Shown here piece by piece: positions 15,596 through 23,751 of a stretch of 64,000 nucleotides of DNA. The stretch covers positions 1,488,001-1,552,000 of the forward strand of contig NZ_CP063845.1 of the NCBI RefSeq assembly GCF_021018745.1. The letters are read 5' to 3'. This stretch comes from Gloeobacter morelensis MG652769. GTDB lineage: Bacteria > Cyanobacteriota > Cyanobacteriia > Gloeobacterales > Gloeobacteraceae. A program made the position numbers and the translations under genes. Positions within the stretch are counted from its first letter, which is position 1, and every line of letters begins with the position of its first letter. The notes beneath the pieces are model-generated. The model was not told the DNA's origin. It did no database searches and saw only the letters and a program-made list of their open reading frames with translations.

Positions 15596-17731
15596 ATGAT
15601 TTCAAGAAGAACTGTCCTTGTCCTGGCAGCCGTCGTCGGCCTGGGGCCGACCCGGGCACTTGCCGCGCTCACCGAATCTTCCGGAAAACCACCGATGAAA
15701 CCACCCGTTGCTGAAGTCATTCCCAAAAATCGGACCCTCCACGGCGAGACGCTCATCGACGATTACTCCTGGCTGCGCGAGAAGGAAAACCCGAAGGTGA
15801 TTGCCTACCTGGAGGCGGAGAACCGCTACACCGAGGCGGTCATGCAGCCGACTGAGAAGTTGCAGCAAGCGCTCTACACCGAAATGCTCGCCCGCATCAA
15901 GCAGACGGATCTGACGGTACCGGAACTGTGGGGCGGCTACTACTACTACCGGCGCACCGAAGAAGGCAAACAGTACCCGATTCTCTGCCGCAAACCGGGT
16001 AGCCTCGAAGCCGCCGAAGCGATCCTGCTCGATCAAAATCAACTGGCCGAGGGCAAGAGCTATTTTCGCATTGGCACCTACCAGATGAGCCCCGACCAGC
16101 GCTTCATCGCCTACAGCGTCACCACCACCGGCGCAGAAGTCTATACGATATACATCAAAAATCTTGAAACCGGCGAAACGCTGGCGGAACAACTGACCAA
16201 CGCGAGCGGCTACGGTTTCGACTGGGCGAATGACAATACAACGCTTTTCTACACCGTCCAGGACGCGGCCAACCGTGCCTACCGCATCTATCGCCACACC
16301 CTCGGTAGCAATCCCAAAACCGACCCGCTCGTCCTTGAAGAAAAGGACGAACTATTCAATTTGACCCTCGAAAAGACCCGCAGCGACGCCTATTTTCTGG
16401 CCGTTGCCACCAGCAAACAGACCTCCGAAGTCTCCTACTTAAAAGCCGACGATCCGACCGGCACCTTCCGGATCTTCGCGCCGCGCCAGACGGGGGTGCG
16501 CTATTCGGTCGATCACCGCGGCGAGCGGTTCTATATCGTCACCGACCAGAACGCCAAAAACAGCAAGCTCCTGCAGGCCCCGACCGCCGATCCGTCCCCT
16601 ACCAACTGGCAGGAATTGCTCGCCCACCGCAGCGACGTCCTGCTGGATGGCATCGACCTGTTCAAAAACTACATGGTGGTCTACGAGCGCGAGAACGCCC
16701 TCAAGCGCCTGCGCGTCTACGACTTTGCAGCCCAGGCCTTCCAGCCGATCGAATTTGACGAACCGGTCTATTCGCTCTTCCCGTCGCGCAACCCCGAATT
16801 TGACACCGAGCAACTGCGCTTTACCTACACATCGCTGGTCACTCCCTCCTCGGTCTACGACTACGACATGCGCTTACGCACCCGCGCACTCAAAAAGCAG
16901 GAGACCGTCTACGGTTACGATCCGACCTCCTACACCAGCGAGCGGCTATGGGCCATGGCCCCAGATGGTACCCGCGTACCCATCTCCCTGGTCTACAAGA
17001 AGGGCCGCCCCCGGAACGGCAGCCAGCCGCTATTGCTATACGGCTACGGCGCCTACGGGCTCAGCATGGACCCGGGCTTTTCGGGCAATCGGCTGAGCCT
17101 GCTCGATCGCGGCTTCGCCTTTGCCATCGCCCACATCCGGGGCGGCGAGGAGATGGGCCGCGCCTGGTACGACGACGGCAAACTGCTCAACAAAAAAAAT
17201 AGTTTCACCGACTTTATCGCCTGTGCTGAGCACTTAATCGCCCAGAAGCACACCACCCCCGCAAAGCTCGCCATCTTCGGCGGCAGTGCCGGGGGCCTGC
17301 TGATGGGAGCGGTCGTCAACCTGCGGCCGGAACTATTCAAATCGGTCATCGCTAAAGTGCCCTTTGTCGATGTGATCAACACGATGCTCGACCCGAACCT
17401 GCCCCTTACCGTGGGCGAGTACGAAGAGTGGGGCAACCCGAACGACCCTATTTACTTTCGCTATATTCGCTCGTACTCCCCCTACGACAACGTCGAGGCA
17501 AAGAACTATCCCCATATCCTGCTGACCACCGGCATCAACGACTCCCAGGTGCCTTACTGGGAGCCTGCCAAGTGGGCGGCCAAACTGCGCAAGCTCAAAA
17601 CCGACGATCACATGCTGTTGCTCAAGACCAACATGGGCGTCGGCCACGGCGGCTCCTCCGGCCGCTACGACGCGCTGAAGGAAGTTGCGTTTGATTATGC
17701 GTATTTGCTGATGACGTTGGAGGTGGATTGA
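15596..17731 (+). CDS. Oligopeptidase B / prolyl oligopeptidase family peptidase with Tat-like signal
   Basis: This 711-residue S9 peptidase has a beta-propeller N-terminal region (about residues 40-430) and a C-terminal alpha/beta-hydrolase domain. The catalytic triad is visible: Ser564 in GGSAGGLLMG, Asp649 in INDSQVPYWEP and His684 in GVGHGG. The combination AHIRGGEEMG, LDPNLPLTVGEYEEWGNP and GRYDALKE points to the oligopeptidase B branch, which cuts after basic residues. The N-terminus MISRRTVLVLAAVVGLGP followed by ALA resembles a twin-arginine signal peptide, so export is likely, whereas most family members are cytosolic. The ATG at 15596 was chosen because the signal starts there. Confidence 0.9.
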   Translation: MISRRTVLVLAAVVGLGPTRALAALTESSGKPPMKPPVAEVIPKNRTLHGETLIDDYSWLREKENPKVIAYLEAENRYTEAVMQPTEKLQQALYTEMLARIKQTDLTVPELWGGYYYYRRTEEGKQYPILCRKPGSLEAAEAILLDQNQLAEGKSYFRIGTYQMSPDQRFIAYSVTTTGAEVYTIYIKNLETGETLAEQLTNASGYGFDWANDNTTLFYTVQDAANRAYRIYRHTLGSNPKTDPLVLEEKDELFNLTLEKTRSDAYFLAVATSKQTSEVSYLKADDPTGTFRIFAPRQTGVRYSVDHRGERFYIVTDQNAKNSKLLQAPTADPSPTNWQELLAHRSDVLLDGIDLFKNYMVVYERENALKRLRVYDFAAQAFQPIEFDEPVYSLFPSRNPEFDTEQLRFTYTSLVTPSSVYDYDMRLRTRALKKQETVYGYDPTSYTSERLWAMAPDGTRVPISLVYKKGRPRNGSQPLLLYGYGAYGLSMDPGFSGNRLSLLDRGFAFAIAHIRGGEEMGRAWYDDGKLLNKKNSFTDFIACAEHLIAQKHTTPAKLAIFGGSAGGLLMGAVVNLRPELFKSVIAKVPFVDVINTMLDPNLPLTVGEYEEWGNPNDPIYFRYIRSYSPYDNVEAKNYPHILLTTGINDSQVPYWEPAKWAAKLRKLKTDDHMLLLKTNMGVGHGGSSGRYDALKEVAFDYAYLLMTLEVD

Positions 17732-17873
17732 AGCGGTGTCAGGGGAAAACGGGGAAGCGCGAAGGGAGTTCCGCCTCTCGCACCCACAGATCGTCGTGCA
17801 ACACCAACTGCCACAGCCCCCCGTGCCCAAACGCGCTTTGCACCGGCCCGAACAACGCCCAAAAAAAGCCAGC

Positions 17874-18716
17874 TCAAACCACCAATCGATTTTGCAGTTC
17901 ACTCCAAAGCCCCCAGCGCCGCAGAATCGCCTGCAACTGACCGGCAGCAACCAGTTCACCCATAGCCAGATCGAGCTGCTCACGGGTTGATTGATCCTGG
18001 GTGCGCACCAGCCCAGCCAGCGCCACCGGCAACCACCCCGGCCCCAGCCGCCGCCAATTTTGATGTTGCATTACCTGCCAGGTAGCCACCGGTGCTTCAA
18101 TCAGCGCTACGTCCAATCCGCCTCCTTCCAATTGGGCGAGCAAATCCTGGAGGCTGCGAAAGCCAACTATACCAATAGGCACCACATTTTTGCGGTTATA
18201 GGCGCTCACTAACGCCCAGCCGCCGCTCTGATCGATCACCCCGACCCGTCGGCCCGCCAGCGCCACAAGCGTCTCGGGGGCACTTTCCTGTGCGCCGGTG
18301 TACAGGATTTGCTGGCTGCTCAGGTAGTAGGGCCGGGTGGGCTCGTAAGGCAGGCGGGGAGCATCCTCCGCCGTTGCGGGCGGCAATTCATGGCCATTGA
18401 AGAGCAAATCGACCTTCTGGGCCACCAGCGCCCCCACTTGCTCCGGCCAGGCGATTGGCGTCACCTCCAACCCCACACCCAACTGGCGGCACAGTGCTGA
18501 GAGAATCTCCCACTCAAACCCCGCGTACTCGCCCGCCCGCTTAAAAAAATAGGGTGCCCCCACCAGTGGATCGGCGGCGGCCCGCAAAAATCCCCGCTGG
18601 CGCACCAGCACCCAATCGGGTCCGGCGCTCGACACCGGAGCGGTCCCTGCGCAACTGGAAAGCAGACCAGTCCCGAACCAACCCAAAAACAGGCGGCGGG
18701 AGCAAGTTGGGGGCAT
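17874..18716 (-). CDS. Orphan periplasmic amino-acid-type substrate-binding lipoprotein
   Basis: This 280-residue protein resembles family 3 periplasmic binding proteins (amino-acid/polar substrates). The N-terminus SRRLFLGWFGTGLLSSCAG looks like a lipoprotein signal with a possible twin-arginine motif; Cys22 would be lipidated. YAGFEWEILSALCRQLGV resembles the GFDVDLAKAIAKRLGV block of the family, and VDLLFNGHELPPATAEDAP and LAGRRVGVIDQSGG follow. No permease or ATPase is adjacent, so it either serves a transporter encoded elsewhere or acts as a sensor. It is convergent with the S9 peptidase gene. Confidence 0.75.
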   Translation of the reverse strand: MPPTCSRRLFLGWFGTGLLSSCAGTAPVSSAGPDWVLVRQRGFLRAAADPLVGAPYFFKRAGEYAGFEWEILSALCRQLGVGLEVTPIAWPEQVGALVAQKVDLLFNGHELPPATAEDAPRLPYEPTRPYYLSSQQILYTGAQESAPETLVALAGRRVGVIDQSGGWALVSAYNRKNVVPIGIVGFRSLQDLLAQLEGGGLDVALIEAPVATWQVMQHQNWRRLGPGWLPVALAGLVRTQDQSTREQLDLAMGELVAAGQLQAILRRWGLWSELQNRLVV

Positions 18717-18786
18717 GGAGAACGCAAATCAACTGCCCACCATCTTACGAAATCCGTCCCGGTTGATTCGGTATCTTCCCGGTAGA

Positions 18787-18993
18787 ATGCCTCAAGCAGT
18801 CCACTCTCCCCTGGCACCGTTATCCGAGCAAACCCTGCGCGCCATCTTGAACTGGCAAGGGCATCTTCTGTCTATTGTGAACCAGGCCGCAGCTGTGGAG
18901 GACGCCATTTTCAGACTGTACGCAGAGAACGCAGCTACAGCCGCTGCGCTTGAGCAGATGAAAAATGTGGCGCAACGTTCAGCTTCCGCTTAG
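18787..18993 (+). CDS. Small hypothetical protein
   Basis: A possible 68-residue protein starting at the ATG at 18787, with a predicted helical middle (QTLRAILNWQGHLLSIVNQAA) and an alanine-rich C-terminal helix. The Shine-Dalgarno is weak and I recognise no family. An earlier in-frame ATG at 18715 would overlap the start of the divergent binding-protein gene and is less likely. Coding-like third-position bias in the middle is the main support. Confidence 0.4.
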   Translation: MPQAVHSPLAPLSEQTLRAILNWQGHLLSIVNQAAAVEDAIFRLYAENAATAAALEQMKNVAQRSASA

Positions 18994-19135
18994 ACCAAAC
19001 TTGGAAATTTGCTGTTGCCCATCAGTGAGGCACAACCGCCTGCTTCCACTGCTATCTTGAAACGACTTAAGGAAGGGCGGCGCGCATCCATGAAATCACC
19101 GGGAACTATAGCGCGATATTCTACGGTGGTTGCCG

Positions 19136-19795
19136 TTACTGACGGGTGTAGGGCACAAATTCGCGATAGCGGTTGAGCACGTACAGCGTCGGTTGCGGCA
19201 GGGGCAGTTGTGAATCCCAATAGAGTACCCAGCTTTTGCCCTCGGGATCGGGAGTGGTGCGGCTGCCGTCGGTGGTGAAGCGACCCACATCGCGTGCGGG
19301 GGCCTGGCCGCGCGCGTACTCGGCATTGTCGTAGGTGATGCGCTCGGGCAGGCCGCTGAAGACAAACAGGCTCTTGAGGACCGTCGGATTGGTGAGCACC
19401 GATTTGAGGCGACCCGCCCAGACCCGGGCGATGGGCAGCACCCGGGTGGTACCGTTGGGAGCGGTATCCCGGGGCGTCAATTCGATCAGCCCCCGGTCGT
19501 TGACCAGAATGATCGCCCCGCCGTCGTTGCCGCGCACCGCTACGGACAACTGCGGTTGAGGTGCTTCGCGCACAATGTTTGCAAAGCGCTGGGTCGCCTG
19601 CTCGACGCGGGCAGTGCTGTCGGGACCGCGCAAAGTGAGAATCGTATAACCGGCAATCTTCAGCGTCGCCGCCTCCGCCGGAGGCGGGGTCAAGACGGGA
19701 GCCGCTTCGGTGGACGCGGGCGCGACGGGCGTCTCAACCGGCGGCGGAGCCGGTGTTTGGGCCAACAGCGGCAGGCCCAACAACAGCCATAGCAT
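19136..19795 (-). CDS. Secreted protein resembling the N-terminal domain of cyanobacterial mechanosensitive channels
   Basis: This 219-residue protein starts at an ATG seven bases after AGGAG. A short signal peptide (MLWLLLGLPLLAQ) is followed by a Pro/Ala-rich linker to about residue 40. The domain after it begins AATLKIAGYTILTL, then STARVEQATQRFANIVREA and VNDRGLIELTPRDT. This arrangement resembles the periplasmic domain that precedes MscS-type channels in cyanobacteria, but no channel helices follow. No catalytic motif is evident. It may be a free-standing periplasmic sensor or binding domain; the resemblance is from memory and needs profile comparison. Confidence 0.5.
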   Translation of the reverse strand: MLWLLLGLPLLAQTPAPPPVETPVAPASTEAAPVLTPPPAEAATLKIAGYTILTLRGPDSTARVEQATQRFANIVREAPQPQLSVAVRGNDGGAIILVNDRGLIELTPRDTAPNGTTRVLPIARVWAGRLKSVLTNPTVLKSLFVFSGLPERITYDNAEYARGQAPARDVGRFTTDGSRTTPDPEGKSWVLYWDSQLPLPQPTLYVLNRYREFVPYTRQ

Positions 19796-19940
19796 CGGTC
19801 ATCTCCTTTCTGGCGAGAGCACTCGGCTCGGAAGTACCCGAATTAAGCACTTCTGTAGATGTTCGCATAGCTGCAGGCGCAATCGTCAACCACAAGACTT
19901 GGATGTGTTTGACTGCATGGATAACCCGGTTGCGCGCGGG

Positions 19941-20573
19941 TCAAAAGGGCATCGCGGTATGCAAAAACAGATTGAACTCGAAGCGTTGAGTATAGTCCGT
20001 TTCACCATACAGGTTGAACGTAACCACCGGCTGATCACCCAAAGATTCGATACTGTGAATCGCCTCTGGAGTAAATGCAATTATATCACCCGCCTCCACA
20101 ATTTTTTCTCCTGTCATTTCGACTTGGTCCGGATAATCGATCGTTGGAGAGCGACGCCAAAAGCAATTTTTCTCCCGGCCTTGCACCACAGCGACGATGC
20201 CCCAGGTAGCGTGATTGTGGACAGCAGAAGCCTGGCCGGGTAACCAGGCCACCATTTGAACAGTCAACGGAAAATCAAACTCATCATACAGACAATGCAC
20301 AGACCAGCCAGGATCCGCGGATGGTGCAGTGTACTGCAGCTGCAACCAGTAGGAACTGCACAGCAGCTTGCGCACCAACGGCATGAGCATCCGGACGCGC
20401 TCGACAGCATCGGAAGTGATCGACAGGATGTCTTCCACTTCGGTCAAAAACCGATACAAACGATAGGGCTGCACTGGCAGTTCGACGGTATCCAAGGGCA
20501 ATGCGTCGCATTGCCCCGCGGCTGTGACCAGCCAGTTTCGATTTTCTATCCATCCGTCAGTTGCTTCAGCCAT
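19941..20573 (-). CDS. Cupin-fold protein, cysteine-dioxygenase-like
   Basis: This 210-residue protein has a cupin metal-site block VHNHATWGIVAVVQGREKN, where two histidines and the glutamate are the expected iron ligands, and a second block IIAFTPEAIHSIESLG with the fourth histidine. The order and spacing resemble the cysteine dioxygenase type I-like group of thiol dioxygenases. It lies downstream of the anti-sigma gene on the same strand, so the three genes probably form one operon. The ATG at 20573 leaves a 37-base gap; an upstream start at 20624 would overlap the anti-sigma gene by 14 bases. A thiol or sulfur-compound substrate is an inference. Confidence 0.65.
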   Translation of the reverse strand: MAEATDGWIENRNWLVTAAGQCDALPLDTVELPVQPYRLYRFLTEVEDILSITSDAVERVRMLMPLVRKLLCSSYWLQLQYTAPSADPGWSVHCLYDEFDFPLTVQMVAWLPGQASAVHNHATWGIVAVVQGREKNCFWRRSPTIDYPDQVEMTGEKIVEAGDIIAFTPEAIHSIESLGDQPVVTFNLYGETDYTQRFEFNLFLHTAMPF

Positions 20574-20610
20574 GAACTTTCCGGTGCGACATCTAGAAGT
20601 GGCCGCCAGG

Positions 20611-21384
20611 CTAAATGCTTGCACTCTGCAGGATCACAGACCCCGTCGGACTCGGTGCCTGCGCAGAAGCTTCCAAAGTCACAATTAACCGAGATAGCCG
20701 CGGGTCATAAAAATCCTTGTACATTTCAGCCGAAAGGGGAACTTCATAGGACGCGTTTTCCCAGGAGTAGGGCCGGATCACTCCACAAGGAAACTTGCGA
20801 TCGGCGATGACAGCCCATAGCGTGTACATCTGCCCCGGAGGCGGAGCGGGCAGATTGCGTACCATGAGGAGCGCTTTGGCCTGCTGGGGATTGATGATCA
20901 TGGTGACAAAAGCGGTGCTGCCAGGTTTCGTTCCCTTGAAACTGAATAGACGGGTATCAGGATTCTGGAACATTCCTTTGACCACCTGCAATTGCCTGTT
21001 TTCCTGGTCGAGGCGGTTATGGGCAGCGACGAGAGTACCCAGATTTTGGCGCAGGCGGATGTTGTCTATACCCAAAGCGATTGCAGCCGCTGCAGCCACC
21101 GCACCGGCAACCTGCAGCCACCGCAGGCGTTGAACCCTTGCTACACTGGTTGGAGCCTTGATTTGTTCTAAAATATTCGTGAGGATCCGCGGCGGGGCAT
21201 CCGTTTCGGTAAATCCCTCCACCACTTGTCCAACAGTTGCCTGTAGACCCTCGACTTCCTTTGTCCACTCAGGATGAGTCTGCAGGAGCGCCTGGAATTC
21301 CGCAGCTTCCCTCGCATCGAGATTTCCGACAACGAATCCCGCTGCCAACAGTTGAAAACGCTCTAGTTCCGATGGGTCATTCAT
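20611..21384 (-). CDS. RskA-type anti-sigma factor
   Basis: This 257-residue protein is a membrane anti-sigma factor. The N-terminal cytoplasmic part (residues 1-80) has the helical anti-sigma pattern LAAGFVVGNLDAREAAEFQALL. A membrane segment follows near residues 90-106 (WLQVAGAVAAAAAIALG), then an extracytoplasmic RskA-like domain with LLMVRNLPAPPPGQMYTLWA and a C-terminal strand block. It binds the ECF sigma factor encoded just upstream, whose stop overlaps this start by 8 bases, and would release it on an envelope signal by regulated proteolysis. The extracytoplasmic domain is the probable signal sensor. Confidence 0.85.
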   Translation of the reverse strand: MNDPSELERFQLLAAGFVVGNLDAREAAEFQALLQTHPEWTKEVEGLQATVGQVVEGFTETDAPPRILTNILEQIKAPTSVARVQRLRWLQVAGAVAAAAAIALGIDNIRLRQNLGTLVAAHNRLDQENRQLQVVKGMFQNPDTRLFSFKGTKPGSTAFVTMIINPQQAKALLMVRNLPAPPPGQMYTLWAVIADRKFPCGVIRPYSWENASYEVPLSAEMYKDFYDPRLSRLIVTLEASAQAPSPTGSVILQSASI

Positions 21385-21979
21385 GAATCATTGAGTCCTG
21401 ATTCAACAATATTTGCCTGAGCTTCAATAGGCCTTGGCGGGTACAGGTTTTTACTGTACCCAGCGGCAGATTCAACCTCCGAGCAATTTCTGTCTGGCTG
21501 TATCCCTGATCGTAAGCCATTTCGATCACCTGGCATTGCTTTTGCGGCAGTTGTGTCAAAGCTGTGCGTATCTGTCGCCGTCGCTCGGTTGCAGCCGCCC
21601 GCTCAATGGGTGTAGGTGCGGAAAGCTGAGTTAGGCTATTCAATCCTGATTTTTCGACAAGTTTTAAGTGGCGGCTTCGAGATCGGAGTTTATCGATCGC
21701 ACGAGAACGAGTCATGGTGGTCAAATAAGCAATAAAATAGCGGCAACTGGTGTTTTTCGATGCATTGCGCCACAATTCCACAAAAATGTCCTGGGTTAAA
21801 TCCTCGGCTTCCTGCGGGTTTTTCAGGATGCTGCAGGCTTGTCCATAGACCAGGTGTCCGTAGCGTCGAAAGAGCAGTGCCAGAACGGCAGCTTCTCTGT
21901 TTTTCAAGCGCACGAACAATTCCTCGTCTGTTTTCGAAGCGAGATCATCTGTACTCTCGTCCTGTGGAGAGCGAGTCAT
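21377..21979 (-). CDS. ECF RNA polymerase sigma factor (SigK-like)
   Basis: This 200-residue protein is an extracytoplasmic-function sigma factor. Region 2 is visible as LLFRRYGHLVYGQACSILKN, AEDLTQDIFVELWRNA and YLTTMTRSRAIDKLRSRSR; region 4 as LPQKQCQVIEMAYDQGYSQT and IARRLNLPLGTVKTCTRQG. It directs transcription when freed from the anti-sigma factor. The ATG at 21979 precedes region 2 by a normal leader; upstream in-frame starts are unlikely. Its gene is divergent from the thioredoxin and CcdA genes across 229 bases, and these are plausible targets together with its own operon. Confidence 0.9.
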   Translation of the reverse strand: MTRSPQDESTDDLASKTDEELFVRLKNREAAVLALLFRRYGHLVYGQACSILKNPQEAEDLTQDIFVELWRNASKNTSCRYFIAYLTTMTRSRAIDKLRSRSRHLKLVEKSGLNSLTQLSAPTPIERAAATERRRQIRTALTQLPQKQCQVIEMAYDQGYSQTEIARRLNLPLGTVKTCTRQGLLKLRQILLNQDSMIHE

Positions 21980-22208
21980 GGTGATTCGATAGCTCCCTGG
22001 TCGGACGGTATGCAACCGTTGTTTGGCCGTCTTCCCAAAAACAGATCTCCTCCTTCATTGCCTGCCCACAATCAAAAGACGACCGCGCAGGTTTATTGGA
22101 TTTATCCTCGGCGAGCAAGTTCGAGAAAATGGAGCGCTGCCCGTTAAATCCGCTAGGCAAGCTTCTTTCGTCTTAGGAGTAGACACGACTATCCAAACGG
22201 AGATCCGC

Positions 22209-22763
22209 ATGTACTCGCGTTCCAAGCTGCTGATGTACCTGTGCGTGAGCAGTCTGCTCTTCAGCACCGCCGTCGCCGTCGAGACCGTGATTGTCGCCTC
22301 TGTGGCGGCCCCGGCCGCCCAGGCCAATCCCTGCGCAGCGAAAACCAACCCCTGTGCCGCCAAGAAAAATCCCTGCGCAGCGAAAACCAACCCCTGTGCG
22401 GCGAAAACCACTTCTGTAGGCGGTCCTCTTGCCAAAGAATTGCAGGGTGAGCCGCTTATTGTGGATGTGTACGCTAGTTGGTGCGCCGCCTGCAAGAACA
22501 TCGAACCGACGCTGAGTGAGCTGCGGCAGCAGTATGGCGACAAAGTCAACTTTGTCGTGCTCGATGTCAGTGACAAAGCGAAAGCAGCAGCCTCCGAGCA
22601 GAAGGCGAAGCAGTTGGGTCTGGGGAAGTTTTTGGAAGCCAATAAAGCCCAAACCGGTACTGTGGCAATTATCGACCCGGCCACGGGAAACATTTTGGCT
22701 CAGCACTACAACAACCCCGATCGCGCTGCATATACCGAGGTGATCACGAAGGCCCTCAAGTAG
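22209..22763 (+). CDS. Exported thioredoxin-like protein with tandem Cys repeats
   Basis: This 184-residue protein has a signal peptide (to about residue 39, cleavage after AQA), four tandem NPCAAK-type heptads at residues 40-67, and a thioredoxin fold with active site YASWCAACKNIEP. The heptads put one cysteine every seven residues, the kind of array used to bind soft metals or act as a thiol pool. The WCAAC active site and the adjacent ccdA-like gene suggest disulfide reduction in the periplasm. The ATG at 22209 directly precedes the signal. The repeat arose by a 42-bp duplication (22326-22409). It is divergent from the sigma/anti-sigma operon. Confidence 0.85.
   Translation: MYSRSKLLMYLCVSSLLFSTAVAVETVIVASVAAPAAQANPCAAKTNPCAAKKNPCAAKTNPCAAKTTSVGGPLAKELQGEPLIVDVYASWCAACKNIEPTLSELRQQYGDKVNFVVLDVSDKAKAAASEQKAKQLGLGKFLEANKAQTGTVAIIDPATGNILAQHYNNPDRAAYTEVITKALK
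22326..22409 (+). repeat. 42-bp tandem duplication encoding NPCAAK heptads
   Basis: Two 42-bp units (22326-22367 and 22368-22409) are identical for their first 32 bases. Each encodes two heptads, giving four Asn-Pro-Cys repeats. The near identity suggests a recent duplication within the gene and a possibility of copy-number variation between strains. Confidence 0.9.
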
Positions 22764-22896
22764 CAGGTTGATTTCGGTTTTTTTCTGTTAGAGCCGTGCC
22801 CTGGAACGGGTACGGCTTCGCAGGAGCTGATTTTGCTGTTTTTCCGGCAATCGCTCAAAGGGACCTTGCCACCGGCTTTTTTATGGAGCTATTCCG

Positions 22897-23742
22897 ATGC
22901 CTCATCTGCAAGAACCGCAGCAACGCCCACACAATCTTCCAAAGCCTAAATGGTCGCGATCTTGGTTGCTTTATGGAGGATTGGCCAGTGTGTTCGTCGC
23001 TGGTATTGTATTGGCGGGAGAACCCGCTTCCCGAAGTGTCGAGCACTGGATTTCCGTTGTGGAGAACAACTATCAACAATGGTTCAAACAGCAAGATACA
23101 ACCACTCCCATTGTTTTGCTGCCCCTCGCATTTTTAGGTGGCCTGCTTGCCAGCGTCTCGCCGTGCATCCTGGCGATGTTGCCGATTAATCTCAGCTATA
23201 TCGGCACACGCGATATCCAGTCTCGGTGGGACGCTTTTGTGAAGGCCGGTTTGTTCGTATTGGGTGTGGTGACGGTACTCAGTTTGTTCGGACTGGTTTC
23301 TTCTTTTGCTGCAGCAGTGATGGTGGACTATCGAGGCTACATCAATCTGGTCGTCGGTCTGGTCATTCTGGTCATGGGATTAGGATTGCTTGGGCTTGTC
23401 CGTATCCCCTTGCCGACTGTAAATATCGATGCCAACAACCTGGGGCCTTACGGAGTGGGCGTCACCTTCGGGCTGGTGAGTTCTCCGTGCGCCAGTCCGG
23501 TACTGCTGGGCGTACTTGCCGCCGCCGCCGCAACAGGTTCACAACTCGTCGCTACCCTGGCGATGATCAGCTATGCTCTGGGCTACACCGCTATCATTTT
23601 TGTGGCCAGCTTGCTCACCGGCATGGCCAAACAAGCCAGAGTTTTGCTCACCCATTCCGAGGCAATCGTCCGGGTGGGAAGCGTCGCTCTAATCCTGGCC
23701 GGCGTCTACTACGGTATTGTGGGCATACTCTGGTTTCTTTAA
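22897..23742 (+). CDS. ccdA: CcdA-type thiol-disulfide electron transporter
   Basis: This 281-residue membrane protein resembles CcdA, which passes reducing equivalents from cytoplasmic thioredoxin across the membrane to periplasmic thioredoxin-like proteins. Two conserved cysteines are visible in LASVSPCILAMLPINLSYIG and VSSPCASPVLLGVLAAAA, both in the expected helices, with glycine-rich hydrophobic helices between. An N-terminal extension with one extra membrane segment (about residues 24-41) and a 40-residue periplasmic loop precede the six-helix core. It lies 133 bases downstream of the thioredoxin gene, so the two are probably coregulated and the thioredoxin is its likely partner. Confidence 0.85.
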   Translation: MPHLQEPQQRPHNLPKPKWSRSWLLYGGLASVFVAGIVLAGEPASRSVEHWISVVENNYQQWFKQQDTTTPIVLLPLAFLGGLLASVSPCILAMLPINLSYIGTRDIQSRWDAFVKAGLFVLGVVTVLSLFGLVSSFAAAVMVDYRGYINLVVGLVILVMGLGLLGLVRIPLPTVNIDANNLGPYGVGVTFGLVSSPCASPVLLGVLAAAAATGSQLVATLAMISYALGYTAIIFVASLLTGMAKQARVLLTHSEAIVRVGSVALILAGVYYGIVGILWFL

Positions 23743-23751
23743 GCCCCAAAC

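Noticed and set aside
22326-22409. Direct repeats considered as a CRISPR array
   Set aside because: The repeats are contiguous, in frame and encode NPCAAK heptads; there are no spacers or cas genes.
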